Source: Nemertoderma westbladi (taxonomy: Eukaryota; Xenacoelomorpha; Nemertodermatida; Nemertodermatidae). From it: DNA of 64,000 bases. The notes under the pieces were generated by a model. That model made no database searches, was not told where the DNA came from, and saw nothing but the letters and a program-made list of their open reading frames with translations. Numbering within the stretch: the stretch's first letter is position 1; every line of letters starts with the position of its first letter. Below, piece after piece: positions 1 to 10,923 of this stretch. The stretch is from positions 1-64,000 of the forward strand of contig JAUCBJ010006456.1 of NCBI GenBank assembly GCA_032718475.1, written 5' to 3'. Position numbers and translations under genes: made by a program.

Positions 1-80
1 CTATGTACACTTTATATAACTAAGAACAGAATTAGAATGTAATTCGAATATAAACGATCTTGTAAACGATTATTGTAAGT

Positions 81-329
81 TTATAGTTCAGTTTTCCAGT
101 CCTTCTTTGACTTATAAGCTGGAACAAGTTCTCTTGACAGTAGTGTACCTCTGACAAATCCATCTCGTCGCAATTCTCCAATTACAAGCATTGAAGCTTC
201 TGTCACCAGTTTCACATGTCGCTCTACTGCCTGATTGTGGCAAGGCCATGATTCAAAATTGAAGGTGCTGCTGCCATCCAGTGCTTGTTGGATACCATCA
301 ACCGAATACTGCTTGTCATTGGAGGTTCA
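81..329 (-). CDS. Terminal exon of an unrecognised conserved protein
   Basis: Reading leftward from about 329 to a TAA at 83-81 there is an open frame of about 80 codons with no ATG near its upstream end, so it is probably the last exon of a spliced gene. A CAG near 310-315 could be the splice acceptor. The peptide contains PCHNQAVERHVKLVTEAS followed by GELRRDGFVRG, SRELVPAYKSKKDW and TEL at the end. I remember similar PCHTQ-VER-VKLVTEAS / RDG-IR / SR-MP strings at the C-termini of many uncharacterised cnidarian and arthropod proteins, some of them transposon-linked. That resemblance is from memory only and gives no function. No other exon was found in the window, because upstream sequence is occupied by repeats. 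Confidence 0.5.
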
Positions 330-699
330 AGCCTTGGAAAATCATTCCAATCCGTAGAGGCTGAATTGGTACTGAGTGAGAAATATTTTAGTAGTAGTAT
401 ATTATGTTGGAGTCTAAATTAAAAATTGACGGCCAATCACTTTTTGTGCTAAGATTATTTGTTCGAAATTATAGTTACCCTAGCACCTCGTAAAATGGTC
501 AGTTGGAACCTGTTTTCTTATTATTCTTGATGTTTAGTGATTTAATTTTCGATTTGATGGTTTTCAATAAAGTTTAATTAAATAAAAAGTCAAATAAGTT
601 TCCCTCTATTGGTATTAGTAAACGTTTTATTACTGTAATGTGGGCCATATTTGCACTAAACTATATTTGTATCTGTTACAATTGCTATTTATCTGACCC

Positions 700-960
700 C
701 ATCACACAATCTATCGGTTTGGCCCACATGGTGTACAATTATCGCCTCTACTATTCAGTATTTTACCTATGACTTACCTGCAATCTTAACAGCAATTGGG
801 AGCTACTTAATCATGTACGCCGACGATGTCGCCATAACTATGGTAATTTGTTAGAACGTGTCCAGGCAGCACTTTATGCTTTTTTAGTTTATTGTGCCAT
901 AAACGATCTTAAGGTCAACACAACAAAATCAAAGCAATCAAATTCCTTATTTTAATCTTA
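700..960 (+). pseudogene. Non-LTR reverse transcriptase fragment
   Basis: The plus strand encodes a short decayed stretch of reverse transcriptase palm. GPHGVQLSPLLFSI (block with the usual G-x-PLSPLLF pattern) is followed by MYADDVAITM, which carries the YADD catalytic pair, and then by pieces resembling LERVQAAL and NDLKVNTTKSKAI in shifting frames. Stops and frameshifts show it is dead. The family cannot be fixed from so short a piece, but it differs from LINE families A and B elsewhere in the window. Confidence 0.6.
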
Positions 961-1204
961 TTAATCTTATTAATTCTTTTCACCTTATTTTATTTTAATA
1001 CATAAGTTAAGGGACTGAAAATAAATATTTGTTTTGATTATCGATTGCACAAGGATTTATTATTGAGGGTTGAGCTAAGTGATTCTCAATTCTATTCATT
1101 AGGGATCTATCTAGTAGGTGCATAGACTCTAGAATCTGGTCCTGTAACTAGGACCCCCTTCGTTCTGGGATAAGGAAGTCCTTGGTCCTGGATTAAGAAC
1201 CCAT

Positions 1205-2772
1205 ATACTTGGCTGCATGGGTATATGGCCTGGCCAGGCAGATGGTGATCTACCAATGGCTGGTCAGGAGTAGAGTGTTCTCATGTCCACTTTGAGTGCA
1301 CTTCACTGCGACCTGCACCTGGCAGCAGGGGTACAGGGGATGACCCAGCAGATGAGCTGCACAGCCAATGGTGGGTCATGTGCGCCAGAGTAGATATGGG
1401 TGATGGGCCTCATATCTGACTCCACTGTGACACCCACCCGGTGGAATGGCAAACCAGGGTGTGGTATTTGCCCCGAGAGCTGACTCGGCAAAAAAGCACC
1501 CCCCAACCCCCACTATGGATTACATTAGTAATGCGGAGGTTTGGCCACTAGAGGCCAGTAGAATTACCCGACACAATCAGCCTCACAGGCGTCAGTTATC
1601 TCCTGACCAGCTGCTGCCTGTCTCACCCCCTACTGGAGAGAGAGCAGCCAACAATTCTTTGAGTCCCTTTCCTGATGACCTTTCTGGTCCAAACCCTGGG
1701 TCACCAGGAAGGCCAGATTGTGAGGGGCAGAGGGATTCTGGAGTTGGAGGCTACTCTCATGTTACCCTGACCAACAAAGCCATTGGTGAATCTGAGGCAA
1801 GTCACTAGACTAGCCTCAGTAAACACCCTAACACTCGGGTCCCCAATGCGATAAGGTGAGCTGACTGCCTTGGCAGATAAGCTTTCTCTTAACGCAGTGG
1901 GTGTTCAAGAGCACCGAATGCAGACTGGACAGACTGATGAGATTCTGATTAAGGACATGGGGGCGGTTGGCAACTCGCCCTTGTGTCAGCAGATGATAGT
2001 GGCAATGGTGGAATTAGCCTATTGATGAATCCATCTGCACATGCAGCATTGGACAAAATAGACCAAATCTCTAACCGCATCATCCGTTGCCATTTTTCAT
2101 GTTCTGGAAGACTGGCTAAGACGTTTCCTAAGGTGGTTCTGATTACGTGCTACTCTCCAACTAGTGTTGCCCCTGTAGAGGAGGTGGAAAATTTCTACCT
2201 CAATCTACAAGCAGTTACAGAATCAGCATGCAGGACACAAGAATGCTATGCCGGGTTCATTGTGTCAAGTACAATGCACACATCTCCAACCAGACACTAT
2301 ATAACATTGGAGGTGTCTCATTCGTTCCCCCAAGCTTGACACTAGAACTAAATCGCCTCCACTTTGCAGGACATTGCTTTCGCCGTGAGGACCAGCCAGT
2401 GCATAATCTTGAACTTTGGCAGCCTCATGGAGTGAATAAGCATGGTGGACAGCCCATGACTTTCTTGAGACGCATCTTAAAGGACACTGGCCTTGAAGAT
2501 GCGGGTGAACAATACTAATACTACAGTAATAGTGGGCAGTTCATTACAGTACAGCAGTATTCAGGTATTAGCTGCAGACAGTACTGGTATTGCAGTCCTG
2601 TAGGCAATATTCTACCTTGTGTTTATACGGTTGCTAGGTGATGGGTAATGACAGCTGGTGGTGGTTGAATTATGTTTGTCCAGTAATTTTTGTGCTTCGT
2701 GTGTTATTTTTAAAGATGAATATAATATAATATACTGTCAATGTCCTGAGGAAGCTGAAAAAAAAAAAAACA
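1205..2772 (+). mobile_element. LINE family A, internally deleted copy 1
   Basis: This copy shares its 5' part (about 1205-1540 and 1983-2215) with the copy at 45.85-47.9 kb. It encodes the start of an APE-type endonuclease domain (DKIDQISNRIIRCHFSCSG, VVLITCYSPTS). At about 2225 it jumps directly to the last part of ORF2 (NRLHFAGHCFRREDQP, GVNKHGGQPMTFLRRILKDTGL), so endonuclease C-terminus and reverse transcriptase are missing. The tail 2519-2758 is non-coding and ends in an A tract at 2759-2771, as expected for a retroposed LINE. The segment 1780-1990 is also found at 54.05-54.35 kb. The frame is interrupted several times; the copy is dead. Confidence 0.75.
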
Positions 2773-3734
2773 GTAATAGTGTCATATACATACTATAAAA
2801 CATGTTAGCTATTTTATTTAAAAATATTTTTTTTCTCTTGAACTAATAATATATTTTATTCTAGAAAAATTTTAAAAAATATATTTTTCATTATAGATTT
2901 TCTTACTTTTTAAAAAATGTTCTAGAACATTCGCGAAGATCGCGACGTTTGCGAAGCTCCACCTATAGTATTGGTAAACGCAAAATATCGCGAAGATCGC
3001 GATGTTTGCAATAATAATTTTTTGCAAAAATTTTTTTTATTTCATCTAGAGCAGATTTTTATCAAGATTCCAAATTTGAAAACCGTTTAGCAAGATCTGT
3101 CATACTTCTCGAGATATAGCTGCCTGTCCGTTTTACTGTCAGTTTGTCCGTCAGTTTGTCGGTCCGTCAATAAAAAGCATACTATCTGTCTAAAAAATTC
3201 ACTTTATGGGTTTCGTGGTCGGTGACTTCATTTCTGATGTCATTAACCAAATTTGGCCTGGTCGGTAATGTCTGTATGCCTGTCTGTAAAAATATAACCA
3301 ACGGTCTGACAGCCAAACAGACAATTTGGAAGTCATCAAATGTGAAAATTGACACTAGAAATTAATTCTGCGATCTGGAAAACCGTTATAGCTAAACGGT
3401 TTTAGCTCAATGGTGTGCATTTTTCTTATATTTGACAGACAGATGTCGGATAGTCAGAAAGACAGACAGACATACAGACAAACTAGATTTCATTAAAATT
3501 GAAAACTGACCTCAGAAATGAAATCAGCGACCAGGAAAACCCCCACAGCAATAATCTTACCATGGTTTTACGCTTTCTTGTTGATAGATTTATATTGACA
3601 GACATTCTCACATATTAACAGACAATTTTTGCGCGGGAAGGTTCAAATTTTAAAGACAATTATCTCGGAATGGTATTTTTTCATTTCAACGAAATTTAAA
3701 ATGCTACTCCTCTGCCAATTTTTAATATTTTGAA
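2773..3734. other. AT-rich non-coding stretch with short internal repeats
   Basis: No gene is visible. At 2930-3010 a CGCGAAGATCGCGA-type word occurs twice around a short spacer and is itself nearly self-complementary. From 3120 to 3620 there are scattered near-repeats of GTCAGTTTGTCCGTC and CAGACAGACA. Confidence 0.4.
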
Positions 3735-4100
3735 AATGTGAAAATGTAATGCAGCATAACAGTTTATTTATTGTAGTTAGTGTTCAGTTTGTTTGTTGTG
3801 TTTATTTTCAGTGTGGTGGAATCTGTGCTACCTCACATGATAACACCATGTATATGTCCATATGGATCAGAGAAAAGTATATGGTTATGATTGAGGGTAA
3901 TTATGTGCCTAAGTTTGTAGAAAATACCACTGCATTTAGAGAATATATGAGTACCTGATTTATATGTGTTTTCTTTCCAATTTAGTTTTGAATCTTTACA
4001 AATGCCTAGTAATTTCGTGCGTCTGTCTGTTTGATATCGTGTTGTTAATAATTTTCATTTGTAACCTGGTGCTATTGGTGGTAGTAGGAATAGGAAGGTT
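3735..4100 (+). repeat. Dispersed 360-bp repeat, copy 1 (copy 2 at 58.4 kb)
   Basis: About 360 bp here match 58367-58728 with few differences over the whole length. In this copy a frame runs from a possible splice acceptor (TTTATTTTCAG, ending near 3811) through CGGICATSHDNTMYMSIWIREKYMVMIEG to FREYMST and a stop at 3958; in copy 2 the same frame has a TAG. It could be a transposon tail or a duplicated exon. I do not recognise the protein. Confidence 0.55.
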
Positions 4101-4189
4101 AGTAAATATGATGTACTCAGTTTTCTTTCGGTTTATTTATAGTTTGTTCTCACGAAACCATTCCTAAGTAAGTTTGTTACTTTGGGTAA

Positions 4190-4466
4190 GTAATTTAATT
4201 AAGAAATAGAATGGGAGAGAGGATCAATCCGTGGGGGACACCACAACAAGAGCGAGGTCTTAAAGTTTAGTTAATGCCATCAAAGGAGACAAATTTTGCG
4301 ATCAGAGAGGAAGCTATAAATAAGTTGAAGGGTAGGCCTCTGATACCATAGGTCTCAAGCATAAGCATATTATCACGGACTTTGTGGTCTATGGTATTAA
4401 AAGCCTTTTTAAGGTCAACATGCGCATGTTGAATGATGGCATAAATGTTGAATGATGAATAAAGGG
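4190..4466 (-). pseudogene. Reverse transcriptase fragment of a LINE
   Basis: Reading leftward, HVDLKKAFNTIDHK (the palm block that carries the first catalytic Asp) is followed by LETYGIRGLPFNLF and then GVPHGLILSPILFL (the usual GVPQGSILGPLLF block). This is the palm of a Jockey/CR1-like reverse transcriptase. The YADD block is absent and stops interrupt the frame. It is cut at about 4467 by the end of the gag-bearing E1 fragment. Confidence 0.7.
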
Positions 4467-5321
4467 ATTAGGGTTATCTACTACGGTATTATTAATACCA
4501 ACATTTCCTAACGTATTACTACTACCCCCCCCCCCCCCCCCCCCCCCCCCGCCCGTACGGCTACACCAGTTCTGGTTCTCTCGCCCGGTGTCTGTAAGTG
4601 GGGTCTCACTCTCTGATAGTCCCGACCGCACCAGTTCTAGTCGGCGCCTCAGTTTGGCTTGATATAGTATAAGCCCCCTTAGGCGGGCATGCAAGTCATC
4701 CCGCACACGCTCTGCCTCTGTCTCTCTCTCTCTGTCCTCGTTTGCCCACTCTCTTTCTCTCTGTTCTAGCGCCGCAACCTCTAATTTATACGCCAGATTT
4801 ATCTCCCGCACCCGTCTTTCTTTCGCGGAGGATGTAGCGGACTTATCGGTTGCGACGGACTCCCGTCGCCCTTCCGTCCTACTAAGTTTCCCCCGCTTTC
4901 CGGGGTTCTCGCTGACCGACGAGACCGAATCCTCGGAGTTAACCTCGGATTTGCCCTCGTGCAGTCCCCTCCAACCCACTAATTCTATTCCCCGGGCATC
5001 GACTAAGTATGGCCCTATGTACACTACACTAGGCTCCATACCCCTACATTCCCATAGTTCAAACAGTTCGCTGGCAACCCCTCTCGCTCTCTCGTCGGCT
5101 AGTTCTCCCTGCCCAAAACGCATTAGGTAATCAAAGTGTCTATTCGACTCACCTAGTCGTTTCCTCAATCTCACCTCGTCTATCTTCGCCCCTCCTTTGG
5201 CCTCTCTCAGTTGCTCCCGGGTCACGAGGTAGGCTCGTCGGAGCCGGTCGCTGACTCCGACGTCCTCGTCGCCGACATATCCTCTATCCTTCCGTGTCCG
5301 GCGTCGTACCGGCGGCCCCAC
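4389..5321 (-). CDS. gag: Gag-like protein of LTR family E (E1 copy)
   Basis: A 310-residue open frame. It starts with MGPPVRRRTRKDRG and has a conserved central part (RLGESNRHFDYLMRFGQGELADER, VVYIGPYLVDARG, EDSVSSVS, ATDKSATSSAKERRVREINLAYK). An Arg/Glu-rich predicted coiled coil follows (about residues 185-235), then LSESETPLTDTGREN and a poly-Gly run encoded by the C tract. Residues after about 290 come from beyond the element break and are not gag. The same protein is encoded at 13503-14249 and 27642-28397, which identifies it as the family's structural gene. No zinc knuckle is left in this copy. The upstream frame at 5284-5577 is probably the leader in another frame. Confidence 0.7.
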   Translation of the reverse strand: MGPPVRRRTRKDRGYVGDEDVGVSDRLRRAYLVTREQLREAKGGAKIDEVRLRKRLGESNRHFDYLMRFGQGELADERARGVASELFELWECRGMEPSVVYIGPYLVDARGIELVGWRGLHEGKSEVNSEDSVSSVSENPGKRGKLSRTEGRRESVATDKSATSSAKERRVREINLAYKLEVAALEQREREWANEDRERETEAERVRDDLHARLRGLILYQAKLRRRLELVRSGLSESETPLTDTGRENQNWCSRTGGGGGGGGGGSSNTLGNVGINNTVVDNPNPFIHHSTFMPSFNMRMLTLKRLLIP

Positions 5322-5996
5322 CGTCGCCGTTCCGGTGGACTGTCCGTCGCCCTCGGCCTGTGGCTGGCCGGTGATATCGGTACGTCAACCGCCGTCGTGC
5401 ATCGACTCGTCTCTCCCTTCTCTCGACTCGTTCTCTCGTCCTCGTTGTGGTAGACGGCCGCCCTCTGCCTGGGCCACCGGATCGCTTATCGTCGACGAAC
5501 CCGGCGTCGTGAGTTGATACCGTCTCGTCGCGGCCTCGCGGATCGTTAGGTTGTCGTCGGATGATAGCAGATAGCACGATTAACCGGTAATACAGTAATA
5601 ATATGTATTGGTGACGGCGGTGACGGTCTTAACTGTCACCGTACTGCCATGACTGTACTGGGATAACTGAATGGAATGATACAAAGACTGGTAATATATA
5701 TTGCACGGTTGGCCGCATTACACTACTCAGCCGATGCCTTCCCCCCCATTGGCTAATAGCTCACTTCTCACCCTCCCATCTCCCTGGGAGTACTTCCCCC
5801 CCGCTGCTGTCTCTCTCTCCCTCCCGGAGGTGTAACCTCTGACCCCCATTGTGCGTATGTCCTCTGGGGTTTCCCGTCCCCATCTCATTGGGGTGACACG
5901 AGGTTGATTGGCAATCAACCTCGTGTTCCCAATATTGCTTAAGGCGCTCTTTCCTACTTTATGGGGGTTGGTGTGGCGGAATTGAATACGCTCACA
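4467..5996 (-). mobile_element. LTR element E1: partial LTR plus gag N-terminal region
   Basis: Minus-strand fragment of the LTR family that is complete at 22.8-29.3 kb (E3). The LTR begins at 5996 with TGTGAGCGTATTCAATTCC and can be followed to about 5600. The LTR 3' end and untranslated leader are deleted, and gag-leader sequence follows from about 5570. The left break at about 4467 falls at the same GGGATTAGGG point present inside E3 at 27403. There is no second LTR. A long C tract (4527-4550) lies in the gag region where E3 has only a few C. Confidence 0.8.
5896..5926. promoter_or_regulatory. Conserved hairpin in E1 LTR
   Basis: ACACGAGGTTGATT and AATCAACCTCGTGT pair perfectly over 14 bp around a 3-nt loop, about 70-100 nt inside the LTR start. 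The same position forms a stem in E3 and E4 with different bases (see findings). Confidence 0.7.
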
Positions 5997-6410
5997 GGCA
6001 ATCGAACTTGTAGCTAACTTGTAGTAAGAACATTTAGTTGTAACAGCTGAAATAATATTCATATATTAATCTTATCAAATAAAGCCATTAAAGCCTAAAA
6101 TGGTTGCTCTAGTTACTAACTTGTAGTAGGAGCATTAGTTGTTGTTGAGGTTGTTGTTGTAGCAGCTTCTGTACCTAAAACAAAATCAAAACATGATTAT
6201 GAATCGCTGCAATAATATTCATATTTTAATCTTAACAAATAAAGCCATTAAAGCCTAAAATGGTTGCACTAGTTACTAACTTGTAGTAGGAGCATTAGTT
6301 GTTGTTGAGGTTGTTGTTGTAGCAGCTTCTGAAAGTAAAACAAAATTAAAACATGATATTTATGAATCTCTACAATAATATTCATATTTTAATCTTAAGG
6401 GCATAAGGCG
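5997..6410 (-). repeat. Thr-rich exon repeat, small array of about 2.5 units
   Basis: Units of about 160 bp identical in layout to the large array at 58.9-63.6 kb. Exon-like segments are at 6121-6168 and 6281-6328 on the minus strand, each with an upstream ttttag or tttcag acceptor and a gttagtaa donor. They encode the Ala-Ala-Thr-Thr...Asn-Ala-Pro-Thr-Thr peptide. A third degenerate unit lies at about 6018-6060, directly beside the E1 LTR end. The array is 36 kb from, and downstream of, the last exon of the main gene, so it belongs to another gene copy or is a relic. Confidence 0.7.
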
Positions 6411-6879
6411 TAAACATTGTACTGGTAAGCCTGAGTCGAGCATCATTAGGCCCCTTGAACAAGCAACAAAATTGATGTAAGGTTTTGTTTCAGTTTAATT
6501 TCTGAAGGCCGTAATCCATTCAACAAAATAATCAAAAAAAAATTCATTCAAAAAAATCATGTACCAATTCAACAAAATAGTAACTGAAATTAATTATTGC
6601 TGAAGTTGTAGCTGGAAACCCCGCCCAGCAAGGTGAGCTTCTTAGAAAAACTCCCCTTGGAAATTGTAAACGAAATTTGTGGTTCAGACAGTCAGACTCC
6701 AGTTCTAAACGTTTACATCCACAACTTCAGCTGCGGGTATATTTAAAATTAACTAACTAACTCAAAGAGTTAACAACTCTGCCGTCAAAAACTATAACTA
6801 ACTTAACTTGTCATCATTTATAATTTACTTACGGTACATAATGAATGTAGTTACAGTTACATTATATACGAGCGTATGT
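6411..6879. other. Non-coding, nothing recognised
   Basis: AT-rich sequence with no open frame of note and no repeat shared with the rest of the window that I could see. Confidence 0.3.
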
Positions 6880-7080
6880 GACCTAGTTGCCGAAACGCGA
6901 CTTCAGTTCGCCGAAATGCAACTACGAGTTGCCGAAACACAACTACGAGTTGCCGAAACGCAACTATAGCAGTTGGTGAAACCTAATTGTTCAGTTGCCG
7001 AAACGCGAATTTGAGTTGCCTAAACGTGACAGTTGCCTAAACGCGACAGTTTGATGCCGAAACGTGACAGAACCCCACAC
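6880..7080. repeat. Minisatellite, GTTGCCGAAACGCAACT-like unit
   Basis: About nine imperfect copies of a 20-22 bp unit built on AGTTGCCGAAACGC, with single-base variants and one TTGGTGAAACC variant near 6975. Confidence 0.8.
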
Positions 7081-7139
7081 AGCATTACAAAGAACATAAT
7101 TCACTCACTAAACAATCTTATTTACTTTTCTTTGAGCCA

Positions 7140-7435
7140 CTGACACGTCGAGGCCTATAGTATTACACCCAAAGGGCCACTAGTGACTTAGTAAGGAGCC
7201 ACTTCCAGCCATATGGCCACTAAAGTTGCCATGAAGCCACTGTAAAGGCATATGGCCATCATGTGCCATAGGGCCCCAAAAGCCATAGGGCCACTTTATA
7301 GTCATAAGGCCACTTTATAGCCTTAGGGCCACTTGTTAGATATGTCATATAGCCATAGGGCCACTTGTTGGATATGTCATATAGCCATAGGGCCACGCCA
7401 TTGCAATGAAAGTGGCCCTTTGGCTATATGTCCGA
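7140..7435. repeat. Minisatellite, GCCATAGGGCCACTT-like unit
   Basis: Many imperfect copies of GCCAC / GCCATAGGGCCAC. A 33-bp sub-unit (GGGCCACTTGTTGGATATG plus CATATAGCCATA) is repeated twice in tandem at about 7328-7393. Confidence 0.75.
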
Positions 7436-8159
7436 TATATATATTATATATCATTGTAATGACAACATTGGCGCATTGTGCATGTGAATGTAGTTATTGA
7501 ATATAAAAAAAATAATAATATTAATTAAATGAAAGATTAAAACCAACCATGTCTTTCCATTAGATCCAAAATATCGTGACTTTCTCTAATAACCACTGCA
7601 CATGAAGGCTGAAAGCCTTGCAGAATAGCAATAACTAGACATAGGCCTGCTACTGCTACACCCATTATAATGTAGCTAATCTCAGCGTTAATAAATCGCG
7701 AGATTTATTTGTTATGAAGTAGTTACCTTAAATTTTACAAAATATATTAGCTGCAAAACATTTAATTATATCATGAATGCAAATTTAAACAAGACAATAA
7801 TTAAGATGAAATAGTGTAATGCTAAGCTATATATTCTAAAGGTATCGATTGGTGACAACACAAGAGTTATTTTTTCAACAGGAGGCATCTTCACAGTAAA
7901 TTATCATGTCGTAATTTTCATACTTGGTGGATTAAGATTACAACAATCTACTCTGTGTAACATAATGTGTGATGAATTAATGTTGTTATCGATCGATTTG
8001 CTTTAATAATACTGTACATTGTTTATAGTGTTGCTAGTATTAATTTTGTTATTGATTATGTAGTATACTGTATGTAAATGTAATATGCTTCAGTGCAGTA
8101 GATACAATCAGATCCTCGGAATTGAATTTCTCTAAATTACCGGGATTGCTTGTCGAACG
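7436..8159. other. Non-coding, nothing recognised
   Basis: AT-rich, no coding or structural signal supported. Confidence 0.3.
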
Positions 8160-8589
8160 AAGTATTTATTTTATTTATTTAATTCAATACTTAAATACAC
8201 AAATATATAAGGCAGTTTAGAGACAAGCCATTTAAATTGATAATAACTGACCTATTAAGGAGGTCAGCTGGCATAGTATATACTAAAAAGTAAAATGGAA
8301 ATGCATGCAAATATAATAGTAGTAATTAGGCACCTATGAAATGTAAACAACATACAAATAAAACAATACAATCCATCATGCAGTGTAAAATATAATAAAT
8401 CAAAATTAAATACGAAATTAAATACTAAATACCAAAATTAAATACCAAATACCAAGCATTTAATTTGATTAATACCATTAATTTTGTGTTTCTCGTTGAA
8501 ATCGAGATAGGATATGCTTTTTCAGAGTTCTTTTGAAATGTAAGTAGTTCGTAACAAGAAGTTTTATTTTATGCGGCAGGTCATTCCAT

Positions 8590-9159
8590 AATTTTATAAG
8601 TTAAGGTATAGTTAAAAGCTGTAATGCCCAAAACGGTTCGGTTGTTAGTCCTTGGCAGTGTTTAATATTAAGTGTGCGCCTGTTAAGCAAGTTGTCTGTT
8701 ATTGTATGTGGTAAGTATGGGAGATTTCGTGTTTGGAATCGGACGGATATGTTTGTTATGTATTTGCCAAATAATAGTAATGCGAAATATTCCAGATACG
8801 CCGAGAGGATAGGAATTCCCGCCGCTGTACGTAATTCTGTCCCATCGTAGTCCTTGATTCTTGTATTGTACACAGCTCAGAGGCCGTAGTTTTGTATTTT
8901 TTCAAGTTTGAATAATATACTTTATGATTGTGGACGTTATACAAGGATAGCAGCTAATAGCAACGATATTGGTGATACGGCAGTTCAAGCGATTTATAGA
9001 TTTGTAGTTGACCTTTAATTATCCTAAGACATGCTATTCCCAGAGACATTTTTTGAATGATGCAAATAATATGGTGTTTCAATTCGAGCTTGTTATCTTT
9101 TCTAACCCCAAGATATTAGACTTCCTGTGATTGCACAATAGAAATGTCGTGATTTATTT
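8590..9159 (-). pseudogene. LINE (Jockey/CR1-like) ORF2 C-terminal part and 3' end
   Basis: This is the downstream part of the LINE whose reverse transcriptase lies at 10924-11660. The two are separated by the TTAA repeat P1. From the junction the minus strand reads SIVQSQEV-YLGV then KLELKHHI (the thumb start usually written LGV-LD--L-F--HI). Later come ELRTAAGIPILSAY, NISVRFQTRNLPYL and LNIKHCQGL, a typical C-terminal pattern of Jockey-like LINEs, with one or two frameshifts. Sequence 8160-8590 is probably its 3' UTR. Confidence 0.6.
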
Positions 9160-9251
9160 TTAACCCTATTAAACCCGGGGGGGGGGGGGGGGGGTCATAT
9201 TGACCCCCCCCGGGTTTAATAGGGTTAAAAATAAATCACGACATTTCTATT
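9137..9251. repeat. 115-bp inverted repeat at the left end of P1
   Basis: LINE flank plus the first bases of P1 (9137-9194) recur in reverse complement at 9204-9251, almost perfectly. The centre is GTCATATTGAC and the stem is rich in G/C homopolymer. Copy P2 has only the single end, so this is a private fold-back of P1. Confidence 0.85.
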
Positions 9252-10923
9252 TCAATTTTCTATTTCGTGTTTTTTTTATTATAATTCTGAAACAAACGCA
9301 GTTGGGAATCTGAAATTTTATGACTTTTCCTATAAATCTATTGTCTTCCTAATAGTGAAAACCGTTTTCAAAAATATTTGGTAGTTTTCGAGTTATAGCA
9401 CCATTTTTTAACCTTACTTTTGGCACTTTTTTTGAGACGTTTTTTGAAAATTACATTTCATTAAATATGAATTGTAACATCTCTATTTTTGATTTACACC
9501 GGTTTTTTGGTGTTAGAAATTGGATGGAATTCATATAAATCGATTTAGAAATTTCAAACTTGTTTTTTTCGGAGGGTGCCAAATTTTGGTGCCAGCACCA
9601 AATTTTGAAATATGTCAATTTTGTAAATTGATTGTTTGAAACTTGTTTTTTATGCAATTGGGGTTTTTTGGGGTTCTGGTTTCGATGGAATATATACGAG
9701 TTGCACCAAGCGTATCAAACTTGTATTTTTCGGTGCTGTGTGCAAATTTTGGTGCTAGCACGAAATTTTGAAAATCCATTTAATAGATAAAATTGCTTGT
9801 GACAATTTATTTCTTGCGTTTTAGAGGTTTATGGCTGTTCTGAATTCAATGGAATATATAATTATCGAACCAGACATCTCAAACTTGTATTTTTCGGAAG
9901 TCGGAGCAAATTGTGGTGCTAGCACCAAATTTTGAAAACCATCAAATATATAAATTGATTGCGTCACCTTGTTTCTTGCGTTATACGGGTTTGTGAGGGT
10001 TCTGAATTCAATGGAACCAGTAAAAATTTCCTAAGAGTTTTCAAACTTGTATTTTTCGCCGGTGGGTGAAAATTTTGGAAAATAAGCAAATTGATCAGTA
10101 GATAGAATCATCTTGTTTCTTGCGTTATACGTGTTTATGAGGGTCCTGAATCTGATGGAATCAATAAAAACAGCACTGGACATCGCAAACTTGTACTTTT
10201 TGGTGATGGGTACGAAATTTGGTGCTAGCACCAAAATTTGCCAAATTACGCCGAAAAATACACGTAGCAATGATCTGGCATATTAGAAATGTATTCCATT
10301 AGAATCAGCGCCTTAGAAAACCTGAAAATGTGAATTTATAGCATCGTATAAGTGAATTAAAAATTTTGTGTTGTAACTGAAAATTTGTAGTGGTAACAGA
10401 TATCGAACCGTTAGATACTTTCACTTTCGACGGATAACATACTGCTATATACCTACCGGTACCACACCAGCTGTCCTGGTGTCAACAAAATATATATCTC
10501 ATTGAAATGATGTGAGTCGCGCTAATGCGAGAATCGCGCTCACTACAAAGTGTTGGTTACTTGATTTTTCATTTTTTTCCTACTCAGAGAGGACTAAACA
10601 GCCATTTATAGTAAATCATTTTTAAATATTTTCCAATGTATTTTGCGCCCCAGAAAACCTGTATTGAAAAACAATTAGCCGAAAAATGTAACTTTCAAAT
10701 TTTGTGAAAATTGTGCACTACTTGTAATTTTGGTGCTGCAATATAACCACCCTCTAGTACATTTTTTCGTTCGGATCCAGACTAGTGATACCTAGGTACA
10801 AACAAAAAATCAGACGTTTTCGTTAATATTTGTAGATTTTAGAGGGAAGGGTCAATATGACCCCCCCCCCCCCCCCCCCCGGTATTTGTACAACATTTTA
10901 TAGCCCGGTACTAATAGGGTTAA
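9160..10923. mobile_element. TTAA-flanked non-autonomous DNA transposon P1
   Basis: The element is bounded by TTAA (9160-9163 and 10920-10923). Its ends are inverted: CCCTATTAAACCCGGG at the left, and its counterpart ending CGGTACTAATAGGG at the right. Both ends then carry a G or C homopolymer beside a GTCAATATGAC-type palindrome. TTAA duplication and a CCCT start are the hallmarks of piggyBac-type elements (established knowledge). It encodes no transposase. The core is five diverged copies of a ~155-bp unit containing AACTTGTATTTTTCGG and the palindrome TTTGGTGCTAGCACCAAA. The insertion splits a LINE thumb coding region, so the empty site can be read from the flanks. Confidence 0.8.
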
